From a bacterium (GTDB lineage: Bacteria; Acidobacteriota; Polarisedimenticolia; Polarisedimenticolales; Polarisedimenticolaceae), in NCBI GenBank assembly GCA_024226515.1, contig JAAELQ010000138.1, forward strand, positions 1 through 64,000: a stretch of 64,000 bases of DNA. The letters run 5' to 3'. The stretch's first letter is position 1. Every line of letters begins with the position of its first letter. Below are positions 20,367 to 29,060 of the stretch, one piece after another. The notes beneath the pieces were generated by a model. It was given only the letters and a program-made list of their open reading frames with translations. It made no database searches and was not told the DNA's origin. A program made the position numbers and the translations under genes.

Positions 20367-20391
20367 CACCTCTCCCGGACCGGGAGGGGTG
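20367..20391 (-). promoter_or_regulatory. 10-bp hairpin covering the ribosome binding site
   Basis: On the minus strand CACCCCTCCC and GGGAGAGGTG form ten consecutive pairs (one G-U) around a 5-nt loop. The 3' arm contains the Shine-Dalgarno of the DUF1579-like gene, whose TTG start is four bases further on. It may sequester the site (protein- or temperature-controlled) or act as a DNA operator. Confidence 0.45.
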
Positions 20392-20595
20392 AGAATACAC
20401 GGCGAGAGCGGGAGCGGGAAAGAGGGCGCGGAAACCCGGAACCGCTAATCCGCCGAACAAAACCGGGCAATCCAGGGATCCCGCACCCACGCACGAAGAT
20501 CCTGCGCTATCGTCTCGGCGTCAATCGCTCCGGCCTCGCCGGGCGTTTCCGGTCGAAAACGACGCCTGGGACGGGCGAATACGGAGGAACGAATC

Positions 20596-21399
20596 ATGGA
20601 CCGACGCCCGGGCGTCACGAATGAGTTGCTCTGCGGCCTGGTGCTGAGCGCGGTCGCCCTCTGCGGGGCTTGCAGCGAGGAGGGCCCGTCGAAGACCGAG
20701 GAGCTGATCAACCAGCTCGGCGAGATGGGCCAGGCCACGACCGACGAGCTGGAAATGGCGATCGGGGTCCTGAAGACCGGTTCGCGCGACGAGCGCGTGG
20801 TCGCCGCCTGGGCGCTGGGCCAGGTGGGCCGCGGCGAGGCCCTGCCGGGGCTGCTCGATGCCAGTCGCGCCGACGAGGACAAGTACGTCCGTATGAACGC
20901 CATCGGCGCCATCGGCATCCTGGGTGGGCCGGACGTCGAGACGACCCTCGTCGGCTTCATCGGCGACGAGGACGAGGAGATCCGCAGCGCGGCGCTGCGC
21001 GCCCTGGGCGACCGGCGCTACTCCGGCTCGTGGAAGGCGCTGGCCGAGGTGCTGGAGAACGCCGACGACGTGGCCATGCACCCGCTGGCGGCCGACGCCC
21101 TGGTGACGATGCAGGTCGCGGAGGCCTGGCCCGGCCTGGCGGCCGCCCTCGGCAGCCCCGACAAGGACGTGCGCAACATCGCCGCCTTCGGCCTCGGCAA
21201 ACTGCGCGAGCCGCTTGCCGTCGAGGCCCTCTCGACGACGGCCACGGGCGACGCCGAGTGGGAGGTGCGGGCCAACGCGGCCCAGGCCCTGGGCATGATC
21301 GGCGACCCGGCCGCCCGGCCGGCCCTCGAGAAGTGCAAGGAAGACGACCACGAGACCGTCCGCTCGACGGCCGAGAGCGCCCTGAACAAGCTGCTGTGA
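20596..21399 (+). CDS. exported HEAT-repeat protein, probable lipoprotein
   Basis: A 267-residue protein after ACGGAGGA. The N-terminus has a hydrophobic stretch ending LCGACSEE, so lipidation at Cys26 is likely though the lipobox is not ideal. The rest is a run of HEAT/PBS-lyase-like helical pairs of ~31 residues (DERVVAAWALGQVGRGEALPGLL, DKYVRMNAIGAIGILGG, EEIRSAALRALGDR, KDVRNIAAFGLGKLREP, WEVRANAAQALGMIGDPAARPAL). HEAT solenoids bind proteins; the partner is unknown. Confidence 0.85.
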   Translation: MDRRPGVTNELLCGLVLSAVALCGACSEEGPSKTEELINQLGEMGQATTDELEMAIGVLKTGSRDERVVAAWALGQVGRGEALPGLLDASRADEDKYVRMNAIGAIGILGGPDVETTLVGFIGDEDEEIRSAALRALGDRRYSGSWKALAEVLENADDVAMHPLAADALVTMQVAEAWPGLAAALGSPDKDVRNIAAFGLGKLREPLAVEALSTTATGDAEWEVRANAAQALGMIGDPAARPALEKCKEDDHETVRSTAESALNKLL

Positions 21400-21464
21400 T
21401 CCGGCGGTTGCCCCCGCACGGCCGGGGCACCATCTTTGGCCCGTCCCCCCCGTCCGTCGGGCGA

Positions 21465-21493
21465 TTGACGAACGGGGCGGATTGGGCTAATTT
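21465..21493 (+). promoter_or_regulatory. sigma-70-like promoter of tRNA-Asp
   Basis: TTGACG (21465-21470), exactly 17 nt, then TAATTT (21488-21493). This is the best -35/-10 pair in the window. Transcription would start near 21500, about 50 nt before the mature tRNA end. Confidence 0.7.
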
Positions 21494-21552
21494 GCCCCCG
21501 CTTCGGCGGCCTGAGTGGCACGGGTCGCCCTCGAAAAGAAGCACCTGAGCGC

Positions 21553-21631
<79 letters not shown>

Positions 21632-21856
21632 TTTTCTCCTCTTCTCACCCCACCGCATAGCGTCGCCGCACGATCCCCGTTCGACGGATCGCATGCGACG
21701 GAAACTACGCCATCCCCGGCATCGACTCCGCATTGCAACGCGGCGGTTGCGCGACGCTTGACGATCGAGTTCCGCCCGAGGAGCCATCCTTCTTGTTCGG
21801 CGCGCGAAACCACGGTAGGTTTCCGGCAGGCCAGGAGAGATCGAGGGGAGGCTTCG

Positions 21857-24800
21857 ATGAACGCGATCCGTCTTTTCGCCCTGACCGCGCTGCTGCTCGT
21901 CACGCATTCCCTGCAGCTCGTATCGGGTTCCGCTGACGCCCCGAATTCGGACGTCTCCGTCGAGCCCGCCGTCTCCGTCGTCTCGACGCTCGCTGGCGGC
22001 TGCCCCGACGCCGACGCGGACGGCGTCTGCGACGCGGACGACAACTGCCCGGCCGTGCCGAACCCGGATCAGCGAGACACCGAGGCGTTCGGCTACTGGA
22101 TCGGGAACGCGCAGCCCGCTTCGGTCGTCGGGGATCCACGCCTGGCGGCGCAGATAGGTCGCACGATCGCGCTCGACGTCGACGGCGACGGGCTGCTCGA
22201 CATCCTCGACCTGGAGGAAGCAGGCACCTTCCATGACGACGAGCTCTCCTGGTACCGAAACCTCGGCAACGCACAGTTCGGCCCACCCACCCTGATCTTC
22301 GCGTTCGACGAAGACGACTTCGCGATGCACGTCGCCGATCTCAACGGCGACGACGATCTCGACATCGTCGTCGCCACGCGCCCCTGGGGCGTAGGCCTGC
22401 TCTACAACACGGGCAACGGCAACTTCGCCGCTCCGGTGATCGTCGACCCCGTTTTCTTTCTCGACTATGGTCCGCTGATCGACACGGCAGATGTCGACGG
22501 AGACGGGGATCTCGACCTCTTCGTGGAGGGGCTCACGAGCGTCATTTTGTTCCTCAACGGACCGGCGGGCATCCAGGGCCCCCCGAAGCTCGTTTCCGAC
22601 GTCAGTATCAACAGCTTCTTCACGACCGACATCGATGGCGACACGGACGTCGATATCGTCGTCGACCCCGCGGCAGGCGAGGACACCAGCTGGATCGAGA
22701 ACGACGGGGCGGGCAACTTCGGGGACGCGGCCAGCAATCGAATCACGATCGGCACGGGCGAGATGTTCGTCGCAGAAGTCATAGATCTGGACGGCGACGG
22801 CGACGGCGACCTGGTGTCCCGGCGTCCGGACTGGATCGAGAACCTGGGCGGCGGCGCGTTCGCTCCGATCGAGACCATTTTCGAACCCGTCCCGCCGCTC
22901 ACGGTCCGTCCACCGTCCGTCGACATCGACGGTGACGGCGACTTCGACATCCTCACCGGCTCGAACAACGACATGGTCTTGCTCGAGAACCTCGGCCAAG
23001 CCGTGTTCGACGCGCCGCGCATCGTGTCCGACGACTGCTGCATCGAGTGGCTCTTCGACATCGACGGCGACGGAGATCCCGACGCTCTCCGCTACGACTT
23101 CCAGTGGTACGAGAATCTGACCGACGGGATCGGCGACGCCTGCGACCCCTGCCCGGCCAACGCGGACCGGGACGGCGACGGTGTTTGCGACGGACAGGAC
23201 ATCTGCCTCGACGTTCCGAACCCGGATCAGACCGACGACGACAACGACGGGATCGGCGATGCGTGCGACAACTGCCCGATCGACGTCAACCCGGACCAGG
23301 AAGACGAGGACCGTGACGATGTCGGAGATGCATGCGATACGTGTCCCGGAGACCCCGTCAACGATCCGGACGACGACGGCCTCTGCGCAATACTCGACGT
23401 GTGTCCTCAGGATCACGACCCGGTGCAGCTGGACGCCGACCTCGACGGCGTCGGGGACGCCTGCGACAACTGTCCGGCCACGCCCAACTCCGACCAGAGG
23501 GACGGCGAGGGGTTCGGCCCGTCGAGTGTGAATCGACGCATCGTCGAGGCCGGCGCCTCGGACGTTTTCTCGGTCGTCGCCTCGGATCTGGATGGTGACG
23601 GCGACGAAGATCTGCTCGCGGCCCGGCGGGACGGCGTGGTGGCGTACGAGAACGTGTCTTACGGCTTCGGACCGCCCAACGAGCTGGACATCTCACTCAG
23701 TAGCCTGGAGGAGATATGGCACATCGCCAGCGCCGACATCGACGGAGACGGACTGCGCGATGTACTGGTCATGAGGGGCGTCGACGACCTGGGCGAACGG
23801 ACCTCCTACGTATCCGTGTTCTACTCGGCGCCGGGCTTTGACTTCATCCTGTGGCCGTTCTATTCGCTCCGCGATGAAGGATTCAGCGGAGGGATGATCC
23901 CGTTCGATGCGGACGGCGACGGTGACCAAGATATCCTCGTCAACTCGTGGCCGGTCGTGTGGTACGCCAACGTCGGCGACGGCGAGGTCTCCAGCCAGAT
24001 CAACCTGTCGGACCTCCACGGCCCGGTGGAAGTCGCAGACCTGGATGGCGACGGGTTGGAAGACGTGGTTGTCGGCGGAACCTCGAACAGCGACTTGTCC
24101 TGGTACCGCAACCTGGGAGACCGCAGCTTCGACGGCCCCCTGTTCATCGATGACGCCAGCGCCTGGTTACGCACGACCCACGCGGCCGACATCGACGGCG
24201 ACGGGGACAAGGACATCGTGGCCGCTTCACAGGCGACGGACACGATCTTCTGGTACGACAACGATGGCACAGGCGCGTTCCTGGACGACCAACCGATCGG
24301 CGGCGGCATGGACGACCCGGTCGCCATCGACTCCGCGGACTTCGACGGCGATGGCGATCTGGACCTGGTCGTCGCCTCGGAGGGTGACGGCACGATCGGC
24401 TGGTTCGAAAACCTCGGTGGCGGCAGCTTCGGTCCGCGGCTGGTCGTCAGCGACCTCGAGCTAGGCGCCACCTCCGTCGTGGCCGCCGACCTGAACGGCG
24501 ACGGCTTCACCGACATCGTCTCGACGGCGCCGGACGCCGACACGGTCGCCTGGTTCCGCAACCTGGCCGACGGTGTCGGCGACGCCTGCGACCCGTGCGG
24601 CGCGGACGACTACGACGGCGATGCCGTCTGCAATGACGTCGACAATTGCCTCTTCGCACCGAATCCAGATCAGACCGACACCGACGGTGACGGGGACGGG
24701 GACGTTTGCGACTGCGGGCCCGCGGAGGACGCGGATGGTGACGGCATCTGCGACGCGTTCGACAACTGCAACCTGGTCTGGAACGCCGACCAAGACGACT

Positions 24801-27427
24801 CCGACGGCGATGGTCCGGGCGATGCCTGCGACAGTTGCCCGCTCGATTCACCCGACGACCCTGACGGCGACGCGACCTGCGAGAGCGACGACAACTGTCC
24901 CGGGCTCTTCAACCCGTCCCAGGACGACTCGGACGGCGACGGCGCGGGCGATGCCTGCGACCCGTGCGTGTTCGACGCGCTGAACGACGCGGATGCCGAC
25001 GGCGTGTGCGGCGACGTCGACAACTGTCCGGCGATCGCCAACTCCGGCCAGGAGAACGCCGACGGCGACGCGCTGGGCGATGCCTGCGACGCGTGCCCGA
25101 ACGATCCGTTGAACGACCTCGACGGCGACGGCGTGTGCGACGATGTGGACAACTGCCCGGCGATCGCCAACCCCGGCCAGGAGGACCTCGACGGCGACGG
25201 CCTCGGAGACCCGTGCGACACCTGTCCGACCGGAATCGACGCCGACGAAGACGACTGGTGCGACGACGACGACAACTGCCCGGCCGCGTACAACCCGGGA
25301 CAGGAAGACGCCGACGGCGACGACGCGGGCGATGCCTGCGACCCGTGCGTGTTCGACGCGCTGAACGACGCGGATGCCGACGGCGTGTGCGGCGACGTCG
25401 ACAACTGCCCGGCGATCGCCAACTCCGGCCAGGAGAACTCCGACTTCGATGCTCTCGGTGACGTCTGCGACCCGTGCCCATTGGATCCGCTGAACGACCC
25501 GGACGGCGACGGGCTGTGCTCCGACGTCGACAACTGTCCGACTCACTCGAACCCGGGACAGGAGGACGACGACGGCGACGGCCTCGGCGACGCGTGCGAC
25601 ACCTGCCCCGGCACGGTCGACACCGACGGCGACGGGCTGTGCGACGGCGAAGACAACTGCCCGACAGTCGCCAACGGCGGACAGAACGACACCGATGGCG
25701 ACGCACAGGGTGACGCCTGCGACCCGTGCCCCTTCGACGCCGACGACGACGCGGATGGCGACGGCCGCTGCAGCAACGAGGACAACTGCCCCGCCACGTC
25801 CAACCCGCTGCAGGAGAACGCCGACAACGACGTGTTCGGCGACGCCTGCGATGTGTGCCCGAACGACTTGCAGAACGATTTCGACGCCGACGGTTTCTGC
25901 GCTGACGTCGACAACTGCCCGCTGGACGCCAACCCGGCGCAGCTCGACTCGGATCAGGACGGCGTGGGCAACGCCTGCGATTCGTGTCCGAACGACCCGG
26001 TCAACGACGCCGACCACGACAATGTGTGCGGCAACCTCGACAACTGCCCCGTGACGTACAACCCGACCCAGGACGACGGCGATGCGGACGGCGTGGGCGA
26101 CGGGTGCGACCTGTGCCCCTCCGACGCCGATCCGGCGAACTCGGACCAGGACGGCGACGGACTGGGCGACGCCTGCGAGGCGTGCCCGGCGGATTCACTG
26201 AACGACTCCGACGCGGACGGCGTGTGCGGCGACCTGGACAACTGCCCTGCCGATCCCAACGGGCCGCAGGACGACCTGGACGGCGACGGCCTCGGCGACG
26301 CGTGCGATCCGTGCCCCGACGGCCACGTCACCGACCCGGACGGCGACAGCGTCTGCGGCGCGGCCGACCTCTGCCCGGACGACGCCGACCCGACGAACTC
26401 CGACCTCGACGGCGACGGACTGGGCGACGCATGCGACAACTGCTCCGACGTGGCCAACGCGGACCAGGCCGACGCGGACGGCGACGGTGTCGGCGACGCG
26501 TGCGACAACTGCGCGCAGGACTACAACCCGGGACAGGCCGAGAGCGACGGCGTCGAGCAGATGCTCGACCAGTGGGCCGCGGCCGCCGTGGCCTCGAGCG
26601 AGTACACCGCGACCGACTGGTCCACCGCAGCCGCCACCGGGGCGCCGGAGGATCCCGGCGTCTGCAGCGACCGCGTGACGAGCTGGGCCCCGCTGACCGA
26701 CACCGCCGAGGCCGAGTGGATCGAGCTGTCCTACGCCACACCGGTGCGGGCCACGGCCGTGCGCGTGCACGAATCGCTGGGCGACGGCTTCGTCCAGCGC
26801 ATCGAGCTGCGCGACGTCTCGGGTGCGCTGCACCTCGCGTGGGCGGACAGCGACACGACGCCGTGCGGCGGCGTGCTCGACGCGAGCTGGGCGGCAACGG
26901 ACTACCTGGTGAAATCGGTCCGCGTGACGACCCAGATGGCGGACTGGGAGGAGATCGACGCGGTCGAGCTGTCGGGCTTGCACACTTCGCCGGCGGACGG
27001 CTTCGGCGACGTCTGCGACACGTGCGTCTCGACGGTCGATCCGTCCCAGGCCGACGGCGACGGCGACGGCGCGGGCGACGCGTGCGACTGCGCGCCGGCC
27101 GACCCCGCGAACCGCAACCCCGCCGCGATCGACGACCTCACGGCGTCCAAGCCCGCACCGGGCGGCCTCAGCCTGGCCTGGAGCGCTCCGGCGGGCGCGG
27201 ACGACTACACGATCGTGCGGGGTGACACTGCCGACCTCGCCGCGGGCGACCTCGGCGGCTGCCACGCTTCGGGCGTGGCCTTGACGTCGTACGACGACGC
27301 CGACCTGCCGGCGTCGGGCTCGGCCTTCTCGTACCTCGTCATCGGCGACAGCGACTTATGCGGTGCGGGAGCACCGGGCTTCGACGGCGACGGCGCTCAA
27401 CGGCCGGCGCCGGCGCCCTGTCCGTGA
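21857..27427 (+). CDS. giant secreted FG-GAP/VCBS and TSP3 repeat protein
   Basis: A 1856-residue exported protein. The ATG at 21857 follows GGGGAGG and starts a signal peptide (MNAIRLFALTALLLVTHSLQL). In order: a short TSP3 unit, FG-GAP/VCBS propeller-like repeats (~22090-23120; DVDGDGDLDLFVEG, DIDGDGDFDILTGSNN), TSP3 units, a second FG-GAP block (~23510-24570), and a long TSP3 array (~24580-26540) of roughly twenty CDPCPxDxxNDxDGDGxCxxxDNCP units. A discoidin-like/galactose-binding beta domain follows (~26545-26985), then a last TSP3 unit and the Fn3-like C-terminal module (27086-27424) shared with the protein at 412. Both repeat types bind calcium. It is probably a large extracellular adhesin or matrix protein. 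The array contains a recent 114-bp duplication. The frame is open upstream across the tRNA, which is not coding. Confidence 0.9.
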   Translation: MNAIRLFALTALLLVTHSLQLVSGSADAPNSDVSVEPAVSVVSTLAGGCPDADADGVCDADDNCPAVPNPDQRDTEAFGYWIGNAQPASVVGDPRLAAQIGRTIALDVDGDGLLDILDLEEAGTFHDDELSWYRNLGNAQFGPPTLIFAFDEDDFAMHVADLNGDDDLDIVVATRPWGVGLLYNTGNGNFAAPVIVDPVFFLDYGPLIDTADVDGDGDLDLFVEGLTSVILFLNGPAGIQGPPKLVSDVSINSFFTTDIDGDTDVDIVVDPAAGEDTSWIENDGAGNFGDAASNRITIGTGEMFVAEVIDLDGDGDGDLVSRRPDWIENLGGGAFAPIETIFEPVPPLTVRPPSVDIDGDGDFDILTGSNNDMVLLENLGQAVFDAPRIVSDDCCIEWLFDIDGDGDPDALRYDFQWYENLTDGIGDACDPCPANADRDGDGVCDGQDICLDVPNPDQTDDDNDGIGDACDNCPIDVNPDQEDEDRDDVGDACDTCPGDPVNDPDDDGLCAILDVCPQDHDPVQLDADLDGVGDACDNCPATPNSDQRDGEGFGPSSVNRRIVEAGASDVFSVVASDLDGDGDEDLLAARRDGVVAYENVSYGFGPPNELDISLSSLEEIWHIASADIDGDGLRDVLVMRGVDDLGERTSYVSVFYSAPGFDFILWPFYSLRDEGFSGGMIPFDADGDGDQDILVNSWPVVWYANVGDGEVSSQINLSDLHGPVEVADLDGDGLEDVVVGGTSNSDLSWYRNLGDRSFDGPLFIDDASAWLRTTHAADIDGDGDKDIVAASQATDTIFWYDNDGTGAFLDDQPIGGGMDDPVAIDSADFDGDGDLDLVVASEGDGTIGWFENLGGGSFGPRLVVSDLELGATSVVAADLNGDGFTDIVSTAPDADTVAWFRNLADGVGDACDPCGADDYDGDAVCNDVDNCLFAPNPDQTDTDGDGDGDVCDCGPAEDADGDGICDAFDNCNLVWNADQDDSDGDGPGDACDSCPLDSPDDPDGDATCESDDNCPGLFNPSQDDSDGDGAGDACDPCVFDALNDADADGVCGDVDNCPAIANSGQENADGDALGDACDACPNDPLNDLDGDGVCDDVDNCPAIANPGQEDLDGDGLGDPCDTCPTGIDADEDDWCDDDDNCPAAYNPGQEDADGDDAGDACDPCVFDALNDADADGVCGDVDNCPAIANSGQENSDFDALGDVCDPCPLDPLNDPDGDGLCSDVDNCPTHSNPGQEDDDGDGLGDACDTCPGTVDTDGDGLCDGEDNCPTVANGGQNDTDGDAQGDACDPCPFDADDDADGDGRCSNEDNCPATSNPLQENADNDVFGDACDVCPNDLQNDFDADGFCADVDNCPLDANPAQLDSDQDGVGNACDSCPNDPVNDADHDNVCGNLDNCPVTYNPTQDDGDADGVGDGCDLCPSDADPANSDQDGDGLGDACEACPADSLNDSDADGVCGDLDNCPADPNGPQDDLDGDGLGDACDPCPDGHVTDPDGDSVCGAADLCPDDADPTNSDLDGDGLGDACDNCSDVANADQADADGDGVGDACDNCAQDYNPGQAESDGVEQMLDQWAAAAVASSEYTATDWSTAAATGAPEDPGVCSDRVTSWAPLTDTAEAEWIELSYATPVRATAVRVHESLGDGFVQRIELRDVSGALHLAWADSDTTPCGGVLDASWAATDYLVKSVRVTTQMADWEEIDAVELSGLHTSPADGFGDVCDTCVSTVDPSQADGDGDGAGDACDCAPADPANRNPAAIDDLTASKPAPGGLSLAWSAPAGADDYTIVRGDTADLAAGDLGGCHASGVALTSYDDADLPASGSAFSYLVIGDSDLCGAGAPGFDGDGAQRPAPAPCP
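24944..25057 (+). repeat. near-identical direct repeat, copy 1 (TSP3 array)
   Basis: This 114-bp stretch recurs at 25325-25438, 381 bp downstream and in frame, with a single C/T difference at a silent position. Neighbouring TSP3 units differ far more at DNA level, so the pair reflects recent duplication or conversion within the gene. Confidence 0.85.
25325..25438 (+). repeat. near-identical direct repeat, copy 2 (TSP3 array)
   Basis: Second copy of the 114-bp repeat at 24944-25057. The offset is 127 codons, equal to about three or four TSP3 units, which suggests unequal exchange of a block of units. Confidence 0.85.
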
Positions 27428-27462
27428 CGTCTCCCGGGCGCGGCGTCTCGGTCGCTGAGCGG

Positions 27463-28257
27463 CTACAGCCGCGCCAGCACCTGACGGTGCAGCGCCGCGC
27501 TGCAGCTCGACACGAGACTGCCGGAAGCGACGACGCCCTCGCGCGAGCCGGATAGGTCGCTGACGATCCCACCGGCCTCCTCGACACACGGCACGACGGC
27601 CGCGATGTCCCACGGGTGCATCACGGGATCGATCGCCGAGTGCACGGTGCCCCGCGCGACCAGGCCGTGTTGCAGGCAGTCGCCGACCAGGCGGAACCTG
27701 CGTGCCGCGTCCAGCACGGCCCCGACGCGCGGTCGCCCGTCCGTCCCGGCCAGGTCCGCCCACGCCGCCCCCGTCGCCGAGACCACGGCGTCGACCAACG
27801 TCTCGACCGCTCCGACCCGCATCCGGGTCGACCTGCCGTCGCCGGCGCGGAACCAGCAGCCGTGTCCTCTCGCGGCGAAGAAAGTCTCGCGCAGCGCGGG
27901 CAGGTGAATCACGCCGACGACGGGCTCGAGTCCCTCGGTGACCGCGATCAACGTGCCGAACGTCGGCACGCCCAACGCGAACGACGCGGTGCCGTCGATC
28001 GGGTCGACGACCCATCGCCGACGGTCGTCGTCGTGAAGCTCCCCGCCGAACTCCTCTCCCACGACCTCGTCGTCCGGGCACTCCCGCGCGAGGACGGTGC
28101 GGATCGCCTCCTCGGCCGCCCGGTCGGCGTCGGTGACCTCGGATCCGTCGTCCTTGTAGCTCACGGTGCAATTGCGAAAACGCGGGACGATCTCGTCCTC
28201 GGCCACCTGCGCCAGGCGACGGGCCAGGACGAGGAGGGCTCCGTAGTCGTCTTTCAT
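27463..28257 (-). CDS. inositol monophosphatase-family phosphatase (HisN/IMPase-like)
   Basis: A 264-residue Mg2+-dependent phosphatase. The metal-site motifs are complete: GEEFGGE, WVVDPIDGTASFALG (WxxDPIDGT) and HPWDIAAVVPCVEEAGG (WDxAA). Closest candidates are histidinol-phosphate phosphatase HisN and inositol monophosphatase; the sequence alone does not separate them, though DPIDGTxxFxxGxPxFGTLI is common in HisN-type members. The ATG at 28257 fits the family start. A longer in-frame extension upstream is not conserved in character. Confidence 0.87.
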   Translation of the reverse strand: MKDDYGALLVLARRLAQVAEDEIVPRFRNCTVSYKDDGSEVTDADRAAEEAIRTVLARECPDDEVVGEEFGGELHDDDRRRWVVDPIDGTASFALGVPTFGTLIAVTEGLEPVVGVIHLPALRETFFAARGHGCWFRAGDGRSTRMRVGAVETLVDAVVSATGAAWADLAGTDGRPRVGAVLDAARRFRLVGDCLQHGLVARGTVHSAIDPVMHPWDIAAVVPCVEEAGGIVSDLSGSREGVVASGSLVSSCSAALHRQVLARL

Positions 28258-28442
28258 GGGGGACGTTATACCGCGTTTGCCCAGTGCCGCGGTAACCGTG
28301 CAGCGCCTTTGTAAACTCCGGAGCGGCTCAATACGGGGATTTTCTGGACTCCGCCGCGGCGCGGCGCGAGCGGGCCCCGCGCCGTCCACAAGTGGCGGTA
28401 CCCTCGGCGGGCGATCGGTGTATGATTTTTGTGGGAGTCCGC

Positions 28443-28526
28443 GAGGGGGACCACCCGGTCCGTCTCTCTCACCGGATTGCCGATTTAAGGGATCCGGAGA
28501 CCCGGGCGAAAGCAGGGGCTCCGACA
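28443..28526 (+). promoter_or_regulatory. structured 5' leader of the small exported protein gene
   Basis: Two strong hairpins lie in a row before the ATG at 28527. The first is GGACC-ACCC-GGTCC (28448-28461), extendable by further pairs after a mismatch. The second is CGGAG...CTCCG (28495-28523) enclosing CCC/GGG and a GC-GAAA-GC tetraloop cap. The second buries the AGGGG next to the ATG. A TATGAT box (28421-28426) could be the -10. It matches no riboswitch class I can name. Confidence 0.4.
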
Positions 28527-28910
28527 ATGGAGGGCAAGAAAGTGAGAAAAGCGAGACTGATTGCGCTGCTCAGCATCGTGGCGCTGGTTCTCGGAGCGGG
28601 TACCGCTCTTTCCGCCAGTCGTGAAGAACTGGTGGTCCCGCACTACCCGGACGTTCAGGAAGGCGAGATGTACAACCGGGATGACATCTGGAAGCCGATT
28701 TCCTTCGATTCGTTCACGCCGCGCCCGGGCGCGAGAGTCGCCATTCCGCAGGGCATGTACAAGGAAACGACGACCGGACCGATCTCGATCTCGAGCGGTC
28801 GGGTGCCTGCGGCCGGCAGCGCGCTGGTCGAGGGACGTGGCGGTTCCGTGTACACCGCGAGCCAGGTCGCTGATCGCGAGATCAAGCGGATGATCCGTCA
28901 GCTGCACTGA
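28527..28910 (+). CDS. small exported protein of unknown function
   Basis: A 127-residue protein with a signal peptide (basic MEGKKVRKAR, hydrophobic LIALLSIVALVLGAG, cleavage near ALSA). The mature ~95 residues contain VPHYPDVQEGEMYNRDDIW and end with a helix (REIKRMIRQLH). No family is recognised. Two starts compete: the ATG at 28527 and a GTG at 28542, which has an ideal GGAGGG seven bases before it. The leader hairpin could choose between them. A 14-bp hairpin follows the stop. Confidence 0.65.
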   Translation: MEGKKVRKARLIALLSIVALVLGAGTALSASREELVVPHYPDVQEGEMYNRDDIWKPISFDSFTPRPGARVAIPQGMYKETTTGPISISSGRVPAAGSALVEGRGGSVYTASQVADREIKRMIRQLH

Positions 28911-28916
28911 TTTCTT

Positions 28917-28948
28917 CGCCGGCTCGGGTCGCTCGACCCGGGCCGGCG
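28917..28948 (+). terminator. strong 14-bp stem-loop after the small exported protein gene
   Basis: CGCCGGCTCGGGTC pairs over its whole length (one G-T) with GACCCGGGCCGGCG around a GCTC loop, seven bases after the stop codon. No U-tract follows, so it is either a U-less terminator or an RNA 3'-end stabiliser. Confidence 0.6.
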
Positions 28949-29060
28949 CACTCCATCCCTCGCGGCCGCTCACGGCCACACTCCCCAGCGTGTAGAATCC
29001 CGTTTCCGGTTCCTTGCCGGTCGAAACGCGCCGGAACGAGAACACCGGAGCGGGAGTTCG

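Noticed and set aside
24580..26540. Possible CRISPR or satellite array
   Set aside because: The periodic DNA is a coding TSP3 array with variable units and no constant repeat plus unique spacer pattern.
28443..28526. Cyclic di-GMP (GEMM) or guanidine riboswitch
   Set aside because: The GAAA-capped stem invites comparison, but the conserved core bases of those classes are not present. Kept only as an unassigned structured leader.
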